Shown one piece after another: positions 28,962-38,153 of a DNA stretch of 64,000 nucleotides (positions within the stretch are counted from its first letter, which is position 1; every line of letters begins with the position of its first letter). The stretch covers positions 248,001 to 312,000 of the forward strand of contig CAVTAI010000012.1 of the NCBI GenBank assembly GCA_963732655.1, written 5' to 3'. Both the position numbers and the translations under genes were made by a program. The notes beneath the pieces were generated by a model. That model was not told where the DNA came from. It was given only the letters and a program-made list of their open reading frames with translations, and ran no database searches. The stretch comes from CAVTWS01 sp963732655. GTDB taxonomy: Bacteria > Actinomycetota > Acidimicrobiia > Acidimicrobiales > SHLQ01.

Positions 28962-29704
28962 CTCGGATCCGCCGGATTACGTTCTCCGCAGGCTCGGTCC
29001 CTTGGACCGCTCCCGCGGGCCCGAAGGTATCCCATCGTTTCGCCGTCTGGCACGGTGTCAACACTGGTGACACGGCGTACAGCAAGTGGGCGGCCGCTTT
29101 CATCGTCACGCGTGACGACACCGGTGACGTCGGCGATGCGGCCCCACGCGTCGCGCATGAGGTTCTCATGATCGGCTTGCAGATAGCAGGACACCGGCCG
29201 ATCACTCGTGAGCTCGTAGAGCGTGAAGCGGTAGCCCTTCCGGTGAGACAACGTCTCGACTCGACCCCGGACGGTGCCAAGCGACTTCGAGGTCTGAGGC
29301 GGGACGCTCGGGCTCACCTGGAGAACGGGCGCAGTAAAGATCACATCGTCGTCGGCCGTCTCCAAGATGACTCGGTTCTGTTCATCCGCAACGTGGGTGA
29401 GGTCGCGAACGACTCGGAGAAGAGGTCGCCCCTGGTCAGGTTCGCCGCTGGATACCAGGCGACCGACGGACAGGTAACGCTCCGTCATCCTCGGGATCTT
29501 CGTGATGGCGTCGTCGTCGAGCGGTTCGGCACGAGCGGTGATCCCAGCAGAGCCGTAGTCAAGGCCGGCGAGCACCCACCTGACGTGGGCACCTTGATCC
29601 TCCTCTAGTGCTCGCAGGACGTTTCGGAAGCGGGTGAAGGCGTCAGCGAGCTTCTCGATCGTCAGCTCGCCGTCCAGGCGAAACGTCACGGAGTCCCCAG
29701 CCAT
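28951..29704 (-). CDS. Unknown ~250-residue partner of the PIN toxin (frame break near the end)
   Basis: Starts MAGDSVTFRLDGELTIEKLADAF. It has an N-terminal globular part (FRNVLRALEEDQGAHVRWVLAGLDYGSAGITARAEP) and, around residues 140-200, a beta-rich region (GTVRGRVETLSHRKGYRFTLYEL, VSCYLQADH). One frame runs on to 28769 inside the PIN gene, but a shift at the CCC of 29012-29014 (expected CC) gives the natural end VQGTEPAENVIRRIRDAS at 28951. I do not recognise the family; it is much larger than common VapB antitoxins and has no clear DNA-binding motif. Its position right before a PIN gene suggests antitoxin or regulatory function. Confidence 0.65.
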
Positions 29705-29975
29705 GTTGCCAGCGTAGTCGTGGGGTACGACTGCGGCGGTGAGACACCGTGGGTTGAGGTGCCAGGACTGAACTGCGGCCGCGTTGGCGGTGCCGTAGGG
29801 CCTTGCCCTACCGATGCGCGTTCGTCAGTCCGATGTCAGGTGCCCGTTCGGCCACCCCACCGCAGGTCACGTCAATACTCACGGTCCGTCGCAAGACGCC
29901 GCGTCGAGCAACGCTTCATGTGCGGCTGGGCCTAACCGGCCGACCTGCATGCGTAGCCGTGAAGCAGTATGGGCC

Positions 29976-30801
29976 ATGAGCGACGGGCAGATCGACGGCG
30001 TCATCAACCGCATCGCGAGAGCATGCGATGCGGAGGGCATTGGATCGACGCTCATTGCGGAGGCTCAAGAGGTACTTGAGTTCCGTCACGTCTTCGACGA
30101 CGCCACGGCTGAACTTGACGCGCTTCCTGTGGGAGCGACCGAGGTTTCCCGGGAGCAAGTCCTCCGATACTTCGCCCTCGGTAGACGACAGACGGCGATG
30201 CTCGCGCGCCGCGATCGTGTTTGCCGACCAAGTCCACGGCGACGTCCTACGCGTCGTCACCGGCGAGAGAGACGCCTCCATCAATAGGCTCCTTGAGTCC
30301 GACGGCACGCGTGCCCGATTCGCAGCACTCGACGAAGCGGCGCTCCTCGGCGCCTATCGCCTCCGAGTCTTCCGAAACAAGCTGGTCACCCATCCGCCGG
30401 ACACGCTTACCGGGGCGAGCGTGTCGAGAATCGTCGATCACGCGGCCACGCGGTTGTGGCCCCTTCGATGGGGACAGGATCTGCCTGATGGCTCGATCGA
30501 GGTCGTCCATGCGCTGGCTCGCCGCGCCGAGCTGACTGTTCCAGGGGTAGCTGAGGAGCTCTCGGGTACCGGCAACCTCTGGGAACTCCTGCAGCTTCTC
30601 TTCGATGGCGTGCCACCCCTCGACGGGGACGGGAGGAGATCTGAACTTCGAGCAGAGGTCGATCGCCTCGTGGGCAAGCTGGGCGGTGTCCGGAGCCCGA
30701 CAATGGCTGAGGTCATCGAGACGATGACACTGTTCCTCACCGCCCTGGCTGTACTCGTAGACCGCGAGAACCGATTGTCGATCCAGGTGACGGTGACGTA
30801 G
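29976..30801 (+). CDS. Hypothetical HEPN-like protein (one frame break)
   Basis: From the ATG at 29976 (MSDGQIDGVINRIARA) to about 30200 in one frame, then to 30801 in another; one indel in a GC-alternating stretch near 30205-30215 joins them into about 275 residues. The protein is helical throughout. It contains RLRVFRNKLVTHPPD, an R-x5-H string compatible with a HEPN active site, and a long C-terminal helix VIETMTLFLTALAVLVDREN. I do not recognise a named family. Lies between the PIN pair and the excisionase gene on the opposite strand to the former. Confidence 0.55.
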
Positions 30802-31050
30802 GGCAACCAGCCACACAGGTTCTGCGACCCGTCGGACACCGCTCGCCACTTCGTCGCCACGGGCCTGCGCCTGGGTGACTGCTACCGGCGAACACCTCGT
30901 CACGGGTTTCCCCGTCGGAGGTCCCTAGGGCGGTATGAGTTCCCGTCCGACCCGTCACCGCCAAGGCGTCGACGGCGGCGGTGACACCGGCCGGCCTCAC
31001 TTGAATTTCGTTGTCACACGCAAGCGGCGCAGCGCGTCCCTTGTACGGAC

Positions 31051-31236
31051 ATGAGCACCTCACTCCTCACGGTCGACGACGTCGCTGAGCGGCTCGGCGT
31101 GCCGACCCGATTCGTCCGTCGCCTCGTCGACGAGCGGCGCATCCCGTTCTGCAAGATCGGCCGATACGTCCGATTCGAGCCCGACGACGTCGAGCAGTAC
31201 ATCGCCGCCGGCCGCATCGACACCGCCCGGCGATGA
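31051..31236 (+). CDS. Excisionase-like helix-turn-helix protein
   Basis: 61 residues. HTH_17/AlpA type winged helix: LLTVDDVAERLGVPTRFVRRLVDERRIPFCKIGRYVRFEPDDVEQYI. This family acts as recombination directionality factors of integrated elements or as small regulators. Being in a tRNA-integrated element just before the relaxase gene fits an Xis or relaxase-operon regulator. Confidence 0.85.
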   Translation: MSTSLLTVDDVAERLGVPTRFVRRLVDERRIPFCKIGRYVRFEPDDVEQYIAAGRIDTARR

Positions 31237-31366
31237 CCCTGCCACCCCACGGCCCGGTACGGCCACCAGCACAATCGCCGCGCCCACCTACCGGAACGAC
31301 AAGAGCAGCAGACGGGTGCACACGGGTTGTGCGGCCCACCTCCCGCTCTCACCGAGAGGTGCCACG

Positions 31367-34300
31367 GTGACCGCCCGGGTGATCACGCTGAAGGGCTCGA
31401 CGGCGGGCGCCTACTACGTCGAGGCCCTACCCAACTACTACCTCGACGCCGGCGAGCCACGGGGCCGGTGGCTCGGCATCGGTGCCGCCCGGCTCGGCCT
31501 GCACGGCGACGTCGCCGACCACGAGTTCCTCGCTGTCATGGCCGGCGAGGACCCACGCCGACCCGGGACGCCCCTCGGTCGCCGGTTCGGCGAGACGTCG
31601 GTCCGAGGCTTCGACGTGACCTGCTCAGCTCCCAAGTCGGTCTCGGTGCTGTTCGCACTCGCCGACCGGGAGACCCGCCGGGAGGTCACCGAGGCTCACG
31701 ATGCGGCCGTCACCGTTGTGGCCGGCTGGATCGAACGCACCGCGCTCACCCGGCTGCGCATCGACGGCCAAATCGCCGTCGTCGACGCCGAGGGCATCAT
31801 CGCGGCCGCGTTCCGCCAGCACACCTCACGGGCACTCGACCCTCAGCTCCACACGCACCTGGTCGTCAACAACCGGGTGATCGCGCCGGACGATCGCTGG
31901 CTGGCGCTCGACGCACGCGGGCTCAAGCTCGATCAACGAACCGCGTCGGCGATCTACCACGCGGCGCTGCACACCGAGCTGACCAGGCGCCTGGGCGTCG
32001 AGTGGGTGACCGCCGACCACTCCTTCGCCGAGGTCGACTGTCTCCCGCCTGACCTCCTGGCCGCCTTCTCGACCCGCACCGACGCCATCCGCCGCCGTAC
32101 CGACCTCAAGATCGACCGGTTCGAGGAGACCATGGGTCGTCCGCCGACACCCCAGGAGCGGTGGCGGCTCGAGCGGGAGGCGGTCGTGGACTCCCGTCCC
32201 TCCAAGCCGCAGGCCGTCTCGAGTGCCCAACTCCACCGCGAGTGGAACGCGCGGGCGGAGGCGCTCGACGTCCGCCCGCCTCGCCTGCTGCGCGACACCC
32301 TCGGCCAAACCGAGGGTGGACCGCTCGACCGCGAGGTAGCCCGATCCGTGATCGACGATGCCGTCGCGCACCTGGAGGCGACACAGTCCACGTGGCGCCC
32401 AGCCGAGCTGACCCGAGAGATCGCCCGGAACCTCCCCACCAACCTCACGGCTTCGCCCACCGAACTCCTCGATCTTCTCGACGCCCTCACGACGACGGCC
32501 ATCGCTGGCCGGTGCATCGAGTTGTCAGCTCCCGTCCTGGATGGAACACCGACTCGTCGGGACGGGCGACCGGTCACCGAGTCGGTCATCGAGCGGTCGC
32601 TCACGACCGAAGCCATCCTCCGGCAGGAGGCCGAGCTGCTCAACTGGGCTCAGCACCGCATGGACGCCGAACCGGCGCCGCCGGCCCGGATTGCCGACGA
32701 CGCCTTGTCCGGCCTGAGCGGCCCGCAAGTCCAGACCGCCACGGCCATTGCCGGAACCGACCCACTCGTCCTCGTCGTCGGTCCTGCGGGCACCGGCAAG
32801 ACGACCGCGCTCGCCCCTGCAGTCCGCCACCTCCACACTCAAGGGCGGGCGGTGTTCGGGCTCGCACCCTCGGCCGCCGCCGCGCAGGTGCTCACGAACG
32901 AGACCGCCGTCGTCGCCGACACGATCGACAAGCTCCTCGTCGAGCACGACGGTCTGCGACCGCCCGGCAAGCTCTACACGCTCCCGGCCGGCACCACACT
33001 GCTCGTCGACGAGGCGGGCATGGTGTCCACCGACAAGCTGGCTGCACTGGCCAGCCTCGCCGACCGTCACCGCTGGCGCGTCGCCCTCATCGGCGACCCG
33101 CTGCAGTTCTCCGCCGTCGGGCGCGGCGGCATGTTCGACGTTCTCGTCGATACCCACGGGGCCATCGAGCTCGACCGCGTGCACCGCTTCCACCATGCAT
33201 GGGAGCGAGCCGCCTCACTGCGCCTCCGTAACGGAGACGTCGGCGTGATCGACCTGTACGACCACCACGGCCGCATCCACGGCGGCACGTCCACCCGCAT
33301 GGAGGCCGACGCCCTCACCGCATGGCGCGACGCCCACGCCCGTGGCGAGACCGTCCTGCTCATCGCCCCGACGAACGAGGCCGTGAGCCGTCTGAACACG
33401 ATGGCTCAACAGATCCGAATCGACACCGGCGAGCTCGAACCCAACGGCCGATCGGTCCGCGTGGGCGAGCACCGCATCCACTGCGGTGAGGACATCGTCA
33501 CCCGCCGCAACGAGCGGGCGCTCACCACCGACCACGGCAGCATCGTCCGTAACCGCGACACCTGGACGGTCGAACGCGTCGGCGCCGACGGCAGCCTCGC
33601 CGTCGCCGGACCATCAGGACACATCCGCCTCCCGGCCGACTACGTGACCGAACACGTGCAACTCGCCTACGCCCAGACCAGCCACGCCGCCCAGGGCCGC
33701 ACCGTCGACCGCTCCATCCTCATCCTCGACGGCCCCACCGATCTGCCCGGGATCTACGTCCCGCTCACCAGGGGTCGGATGTCGAACGACGTCTACGTCG
33801 CCGTCACCGGCAACGACACCGCGCGCGACGTCATCGCCACCTCGATGGCCCGCCACTGGATCGACCGCCCCGCTCACACGCACGTTCCCACCCAGCCCGA
33901 CCACGTGCTGACCGGGCCGGAACGTTTGCTGTCCGGTCCCGAGCTGAAGGAGCTGTTCGGCGAGCGGGTCGCCATCAGGATCGAGATCCTTCGGCTCGAT
34001 CAACGGAACCGGGAGCTGGCCGCCAACCTCCGCGGCGAGCGGCTGAACCTCAAACGGATCGACCAGCAGATCAGCTACCGAGAGTCCTCCATCAACGACC
34101 TCACCACTCGACTGGACAGCCTGCGAGGGCCCGTCGCCCGGCTGGCGAATCGTGCCGACATCGCAGCGACACGGTCGAACCTCACCCGCCACCACGACGC
34201 CCTCCACGGGCTCCGATCCGACAGGGATCGGAGCCGGAACCGGATCGACCGCCTCCACACGGACACTTGCGCCCATCACGTTCGGCTCGACACCAGACCG

Positions 34301-34639
34301 GCGCTGGAGGACCGTCGGGACGTCATCAGCGAGCGGCTCGACCGCGACGCCGACAAGCGAGCCCGACACCTCGCGAGCGGAACGCCTCTACTCCAGACCG
34401 AGCGTCCAAGGGGACACGAGGCAGCTGCCGCTTGGGACCGTTTGGCCGGACGAGTCGACCAGCACTACGCGGCTTTCGGCGAGGGGCTCAGCCCCAGAGC
34501 GAGCTGGGCCTACGACCCACCGGACGTCGCCGACAGCACCCGAGCAGTCGAGCACGCCTTCCGTTCCCTGCGCAGCACAGGGGAGGTGGATCACGGCCCA
34601 CCTAGGGGCATCGAACGGGGACTCCGGACGGGTCGATGA
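31367..34639 (+). CDS. MobF-family relaxase-helicase (TrwC/TraI-like)
   Basis: 1090 residues. GTG at 31367 with AGG upstream is preferred over a longer frame because the family begins near ITLKGSTAGAYYVEALPNYY. The relaxase domain (1 to about 300) has N-terminal Tyr pairs (Y16/Y17, Y24/Y25) and the three-His metal site (H152, H162, H164 in LHTHLVVNN). The helicase domain has Walker A GPAGTGKTTA near residue 474, Walker B LLVDEAGMVS and QGRTVDRSILIL. A coiled-coil tail follows. It nicks at oriT and unwinds DNA for conjugal transfer. No TraD-like coupling protein or T4SS is present, so the element is mobilizable rather than self-transmissible. Confidence 0.93.
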   Translation: MTARVITLKGSTAGAYYVEALPNYYLDAGEPRGRWLGIGAARLGLHGDVADHEFLAVMAGEDPRRPGTPLGRRFGETSVRGFDVTCSAPKSVSVLFALADRETRREVTEAHDAAVTVVAGWIERTALTRLRIDGQIAVVDAEGIIAAAFRQHTSRALDPQLHTHLVVNNRVIAPDDRWLALDARGLKLDQRTASAIYHAALHTELTRRLGVEWVTADHSFAEVDCLPPDLLAAFSTRTDAIRRRTDLKIDRFEETMGRPPTPQERWRLEREAVVDSRPSKPQAVSSAQLHREWNARAEALDVRPPRLLRDTLGQTEGGPLDREVARSVIDDAVAHLEATQSTWRPAELTREIARNLPTNLTASPTELLDLLDALTTTAIAGRCIELSAPVLDGTPTRRDGRPVTESVIERSLTTEAILRQEAELLNWAQHRMDAEPAPPARIADDALSGLSGPQVQTATAIAGTDPLVLVVGPAGTGKTTALAPAVRHLHTQGRAVFGLAPSAAAAQVLTNETAVVADTIDKLLVEHDGLRPPGKLYTLPAGTTLLVDEAGMVSTDKLAALASLADRHRWRVALIGDPLQFSAVGRGGMFDVLVDTHGAIELDRVHRFHHAWERAASLRLRNGDVGVIDLYDHHGRIHGGTSTRMEADALTAWRDAHARGETVLLIAPTNEAVSRLNTMAQQIRIDTGELEPNGRSVRVGEHRIHCGEDIVTRRNERALTTDHGSIVRNRDTWTVERVGADGSLAVAGPSGHIRLPADYVTEHVQLAYAQTSHAAQGRTVDRSILILDGPTDLPGIYVPLTRGRMSNDVYVAVTGNDTARDVIATSMARHWIDRPAHTHVPTQPDHVLTGPERLLSGPELKELFGERVAIRIEILRLDQRNRELAANLRGERLNLKRIDQQISYRESSINDLTTRLDSLRGPVARLANRADIAATRSNLTRHHDALHGLRSDRDRSRNRIDRLHTDTCAHHVRLDTRPALEDRRDVISERLDRDADKRARHLASGTPLLQTERPRGHEAAAAWDRLAGRVDQHYAAFGEGLSPRASWAYDPPDVADSTRAVEHAFRSLRSTGEVDHGPPRGIERGLRTGR

Positions 34640-34977
34640 CCTCCAGACGTCGTAGCGCCGAAGGCTCCAGCTGACCGATGCCCAGACGGCGTGGCCGCCA
34701 ACAACAGGCCGAGGCGCACCCAGCATCGTAGGGCGCCGGGGTGCAGTGGTTCTCGTCGCGCAGGCAGGCGGTCCCGATGGGATCAGTCTTGGAGGTCCAG
34801 CCGGTGAGGTCCGCCAGGTCGGTGAGCTGCGGGAAGAGCCCCTTCTTGCACCCGATTGACCGCAGCCTCAATTCCTGGATGCCGTAGCCGAAGTGATCGG
34901 GGAGATTCTCGACCGCAAGCTCTCCGGTCACCGAGCACTGCGCTGAACAACCACCTTCGCAAGGCGGAAGGAACCAG
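34640..34977. other. Gap without a supportable gene
   Basis: A minus-strand frame 34602-34931 from a GTG (109 residues, containing DLTGWTSKTDPIGTACL and several Cys) is open and could be a small or relic gene, but it overlaps the relaxase end and has no recognised relatives. Otherwise only the leader of the lipoprotein gene (GGAAGGA at about 34967) is seen. Confidence 0.4.
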
Positions 34978-35766
34978 ATGATGCAGCGAACGATGGCGTT
35001 GATCGCCCTGGTGGCAGCATTGGCGGGTTGCGGTGGCGACGGCCGCGAGGCGCAAGGAGCCATCGCTGACGCGACGACGACCGCCGAGACGAGCACGTCG
35101 GCCACCCCCACGACCACGACCACGACCGAAGCTCCGACTACGTCTACGACCACCACCACAGTCCCACCTACGACGACTACGTCAGCGTTGATCGACCTCG
35201 TACCCATTGAGGAGCGAGACCAGCTGGCCGCAGCGCTCTTCGACGGCCTGAACGACCCGGAGTGGGCGACACTCGACTCGAATGCGGCCGGTCTGGCTGG
35301 CCTTGCGATGTGCCTACGGATGACCGACGCGAACACGTTCGAAGAGGCACTGGCAGGTCCGGTGACGGACAGCGAGGTTCTCGATGGCGCGCGGGCGATG
35401 ATGGGCGCTCTCGGCAGCCTGTACTGCCCTGAGCACGTCGACCGGCTCGGGTTGACCACGCGTGACTACGCCGTCTTCGGTAGCTCTGACATGTCGTTTG
35501 TAGCGGCGTTCCTCGACGGGGCCAGCGCCGCCCAAGGTCTCGACTCGCCGCTACATCCGGCCACCGCGGCGCTTATCGCGTACGAATGGTGCGACATTAT
35601 GTCCGAGGCCGACACGTGGGACGCAGCGCTGCCTGGAGTGAGCGGCGGCGGGCCGACCGACATCCCCGCAACTTCCGAGGAGTTCGCCCGCCTCGCTGGG
35701 TATGTCGGCACCATCTACTGCCCAGCCGACGCCGTGCGCCTCGGACTCCCATCTGGTGCAGGCTGA
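34978..35766 (+). CDS. Predicted lipoprotein with Thr-rich linker
   Basis: 262 residues, GGAAGGA upstream. Lipobox LVAALAGC with the acylated Cys at about residue 18. A spacer of about 45 residues is almost all Thr/Ser/Pro/Ala (likely extended and perhaps glycosylated). The globular part contains two related segments, each with 'a MCLRMTD...GALGSLYCPEHVDRLGL' or '...WCDIMSEAD...VGTIYCPADAVRLGL' pattern, so it is probably an internal duplication held by Cys pairs. Surface-exposed; unknown function. Carried by a mobilizable element, so a role in host-surface interaction or exclusion is possible. Confidence 0.8.
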   Translation: MMQRTMALIALVAALAGCGGDGREAQGAIADATTTAETSTSATPTTTTTTEAPTTSTTTTTVPPTTTTSALIDLVPIEERDQLAAALFDGLNDPEWATLDSNAAGLAGLAMCLRMTDANTFEEALAGPVTDSEVLDGARAMMGALGSLYCPEHVDRLGLTTRDYAVFGSSDMSFVAAFLDGASAAQGLDSPLHPATAALIAYEWCDIMSEADTWDAALPGVSGGGPTDIPATSEEFARLAGYVGTIYCPADAVRLGLPSGAG

Positions 35767-35974
35767 ACCGCCATTCGATGGACGACCGCGGCTACGCCGC
35801 TGACCCATTCGGCAACCGCGTCGAGGTCGATCACTCCACGCTCGTAGGACGCGCCGCGCGCGCTGGCGGTGGCGCGGCATCGACCGTCTTCCAGCTCGAC
35901 GACAACCACAGGTCATCTGGCTGTCGCCGGTCCGACGTGACCCCGGCGCCACCCGATCCGGTACGTCGAGGCGC

Positions 35975-36754
35975 TTGGCGAATCGCTGGGCTCCCGGCAT
36001 TCTGGTCCCCGTGGACACGACCGCGGCGCTTCAGATCATCGACGATGCACTCGCCGCAATCGACGAGTTCGACGCCCTCTACCGACAGACATCGGGCAAG
36101 ACCGGTGAGGCCTTCCAGCGGCTGTGGGGCGAGTCGCTCCGAGTTGAGCAGACTCGTGTCCTCCCCCAGTTGGAGCTCGCACGCCAGATCGCTTCGCACA
36201 TCGGCGCCGACATCTTGTCCATTGCCAACCCGCCCGACAAGGCGATGTACAACTCGCATCCCTTCGGACCGAACCGTGCGGCTCTGGTCGTGCTTCGGAC
36301 GCGCCTCGCGGAGCGCGATCGAATGGCCGCGATCCTCGGCCCGACCGGACCGCAGCTGTCCACGTCGAACCTGCACCCAGCTATCTGGCACTCGGCCGCT
36401 CACCTGTTCGACGGAGGCCATTACCGACAAGCGGTGCAGACCGCAGGTCAGGCACTCGAGAGTCACCTGCAGGAGATCTCCGGCCCGTCGCTGAGCGGAC
36501 AGGATTTGGCGAAGTTGTTTGCGGCGACAGGTGCCGGCCCACGGTTGCACTTTTCCGATCTCGAGCCCGACGGGAAGACATATGCGAGCGCACGAGACGG
36601 AGCGGCGAGTCTCATCCGAGGAGCGATGATGGGCATTCGCAATCTCGTCTCCCACCCGGAGTGGCCGGACCCGACTGAGACCGAAGCTCTTGAGATGCTG
36701 GCGGTGATGTCCTACGTCGTTCACCTCGTCGATCGGGCGTCCAAGGTGGACTAG
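35975..36754 (+). CDS. TIGR02391/Ymh-type HEPN protein
   Basis: About 245-259 residues; the start is uncertain (TTG at 35975 or GTG at 36011). The C-terminal 120 residues follow the Ymh/TIGR02391 plan: LHPAIWHSAAHLFDGGHYRQAVQTAGQALE, then SGQDLAKLFA, and MMGIRNLVSHPEWP with an R-x4-H motif. The N-terminal part is a helical domain. Ymh-type proteins often occur on mobile elements near restriction or abortive systems and are viewed as HEPN RNases. No other part of such a system is recognised here. Confidence 0.75.
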   Translation: MANRWAPGILVPVDTTAALQIIDDALAAIDEFDALYRQTSGKTGEAFQRLWGESLRVEQTRVLPQLELARQIASHIGADILSIANPPDKAMYNSHPFGPNRAALVVLRTRLAERDRMAAILGPTGPQLSTSNLHPAIWHSAAHLFDGGHYRQAVQTAGQALESHLQEISGPSLSGQDLAKLFAATGAGPRLHFSDLEPDGKTYASARDGAASLIRGAMMGIRNLVSHPEWPDPTETEALEMLAVMSYVVHLVDRASKVD

Positions 36755-37131
36755 TCGTGCCTCCGACTGACCCGATGTCTTCGACAGCGCCCGAGCCGAC
36801 GGCGGACGAACTCGCAACCCCTCTGCGCTTCGTTCAAGCCGACCGTCGACCACGCGCCACATCTCGACCCGTGTTCCGAGGCTCGGCCCCTGAGCCTTCA
36901 CGCCCTCACGCGAACCTTCGCTCGGCGACTCCGCCGGCGCGGCCCTCAACGTCGGACAAAGCGCTTGCTTCTGCCTCGTTAGGCCGGGCTCCCTTCACGC
37001 AGCGGGCCGTGATCGAACTCGACGACTCACCCCAGCGACCCCAGCGAGCGTCTCGTCGTCGAGCACTGGACTCACCGCCTTCCTACTGCGGGGGACACAA
37101 GCAAGATGAGGAACCATCGCGCCGGCCTCAG
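36755..37131. other. Gap without a supportable gene
   Basis: A plus-strand open frame 36757-37176 (139 residues, rich in Arg/Pro/Ser) begins three bases after the HEPN stop but has the composition of an out-of-frame reading and no recognisable domain. Nothing else is seen. Confidence 0.4.
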
Positions 37132-37419
37132 TCATCCGAGGCGAAGCCTGTCGTAGACGATGCACGCGTCGTCTGAGCCATCTTCACACAGCCTCCGGAA
37201 GGCATCTACGCAGTCCGGGTCACGCCCGCAGCTCTCAACGTCGGCCGGTGCGTCGTTGCGAGTCGTTGTGCGCCCACTATCGACGTTGTTTTCGCCGCCG
37301 TACGCCTGCACAAACACCGCGACGACAAACCCCACGATGCCCAGCGCGACGAGGAGGCCGAGAACAACGTCTCGTTCCCGGTACCAGGGAACGGGATCAG
37401 GCCATCTATTCTCGGTCAT
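37132..37419 (-). CDS. Small Cys-rich membrane protein
   Basis: 95 residues from the ATG at 37419. One transmembrane segment (VVLGLLVALGIVGFVVAVFVQAY, residues about 19-41), then a short exposed tail with ESCGRDPDCVDAFRRLCEDGSDDACIVYDRL, four cysteines in a pattern seen in small actinobacterial membrane proteins of unknown function. Last gene of element 1, on the opposite strand to the neighbouring HEPN gene. Confidence 0.7.
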   Translation of the reverse strand: MTENRWPDPVPWYRERDVVLGLLVALGIVGFVVAVFVQAYGGENNVDSGRTTTRNDAPADVESCGRDPDCVDAFRRLCEDGSDDACIVYDRLRLG

Positions 37420-37599
37420 CAGCGGATGGTAGTTGGCGCCGACGTACTTCGGGCGACGAGCGCATCGCGACAAATCAGCCAGTCCCCGGGTCGGCGGGAG
37501 TCGCTTGGCGGGGAAGCGGGCCGGAGCTCGCCACCATCGGGTACCGAAGCCTCGGCGGGAACTGGTACGCATGGTCCGCAAGCTGGTGACACAGCGTTC

Positions 37600-37617
37600 G
37601 TGCCTACAACGTGCCTA
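37600..37617 (+). repeat. GTGCCTA pair near the right att core
   Basis: GTGCCTA at 37600-37606 and 37611-37617 with the same 4-base gap as the pair before int (25877-25894), 118 bases from the right att core. The surrounding bases (CTACAACGTGCCTAGAGCATCGGG) also resemble the int leader. Likely the P' arm sites of the element. Confidence 0.55.
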
Positions 37618-37734
37618 GAGCATCGGGGAACAGGGGTCGTGGACGGGGTCCGGCGGATGGCTGCCGTGACCTGCAAAATGGCCCCTGACCTTCGGAAACG
37701 CCGCTCAGTGGACTTCCCCGCCCGCCGGCTCGGG

Positions 37735-37782
37735 CAGCTTCCCAAGCTGAGAACGCGAGTTCGACTCTCGTCACCCGCTCCA
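37735..37782 (+). repeat. att core, right copy
   Basis: Exact copy of 25769-25816 (3' part of tRNA-Gly with CCA) without any 5' half of the tRNA, so it is an attachment scar, not a gene. It is both the right end of element 1 and the left end of element 2. Confidence 0.9.
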
Positions 37783-38153
37783 CACGAAACTCCAGGTCAG
37801 AGACCCTGCGGAGCTCGAGATCCTGGATCGCCACTCGGTTCCGTGCCTCATGTTGTGCCCAGAACGCCGGGTAACAGTAGGCACGAATGGGCATCGAGCA
37901 GGCCGTTCGGCAACATCCGCAAGCCTCCGAGCGGGCGGTATCAGGCGCGCTACTGGCACCTCGGCAAGCAGATCCCAGCCGACGTCACGTTCGCCACCAA
38001 GACCGAGGCCCGGGGCTGGCTGGCGACGATGGAGACCGACATCCTCGGTGGTCGCCACGTCAACCCCTCGAGCGGCCGAGAGCTGTTCGGGACCTTCGCC
38101 GAGCAATGGCTCGCCGCCCGTGATCTCTGAACCGCCCTGGGTCTGGTGGAGAC

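Larger units (their letters stand above)
25769..37782 (+). mobile_element. Integrative and mobilizable element 1 in tRNA-Gly
   Basis: About 12 kb bounded by identical 48-bp att cores. Cargo: tyrosine integrase next to the tRNA, HEPN-like gene, PIN toxin and partner, another HEPN-like candidate, excisionase-like HTH, MobF relaxase-helicase, lipoprotein, TIGR02391-type HEPN gene and a small membrane protein. No type IV secretion or coupling protein genes are seen, so movement would need a helper conjugative element. It is followed in tandem by a second, decayed element with a related integrase. Confidence 0.85.

Noticed and set aside
34602..34931. Minus-strand 109-codon frame after the relaxase
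   Set aside because: Overlaps the relaxase end, has no ribosome site or recognisable family; kept only as a note on the gap.
36757..37176. 139-codon Arg/Pro/Ser-rich plus frame
   Set aside because: Composition like a non-coding frame and overlap with the opposite-strand membrane protein gene.
37735..37782. Second tRNA-Gly gene
   Set aside because: Only the 3' 48 bases are present; acceptor 5' strand and D arm are missing, so it is an att scar.
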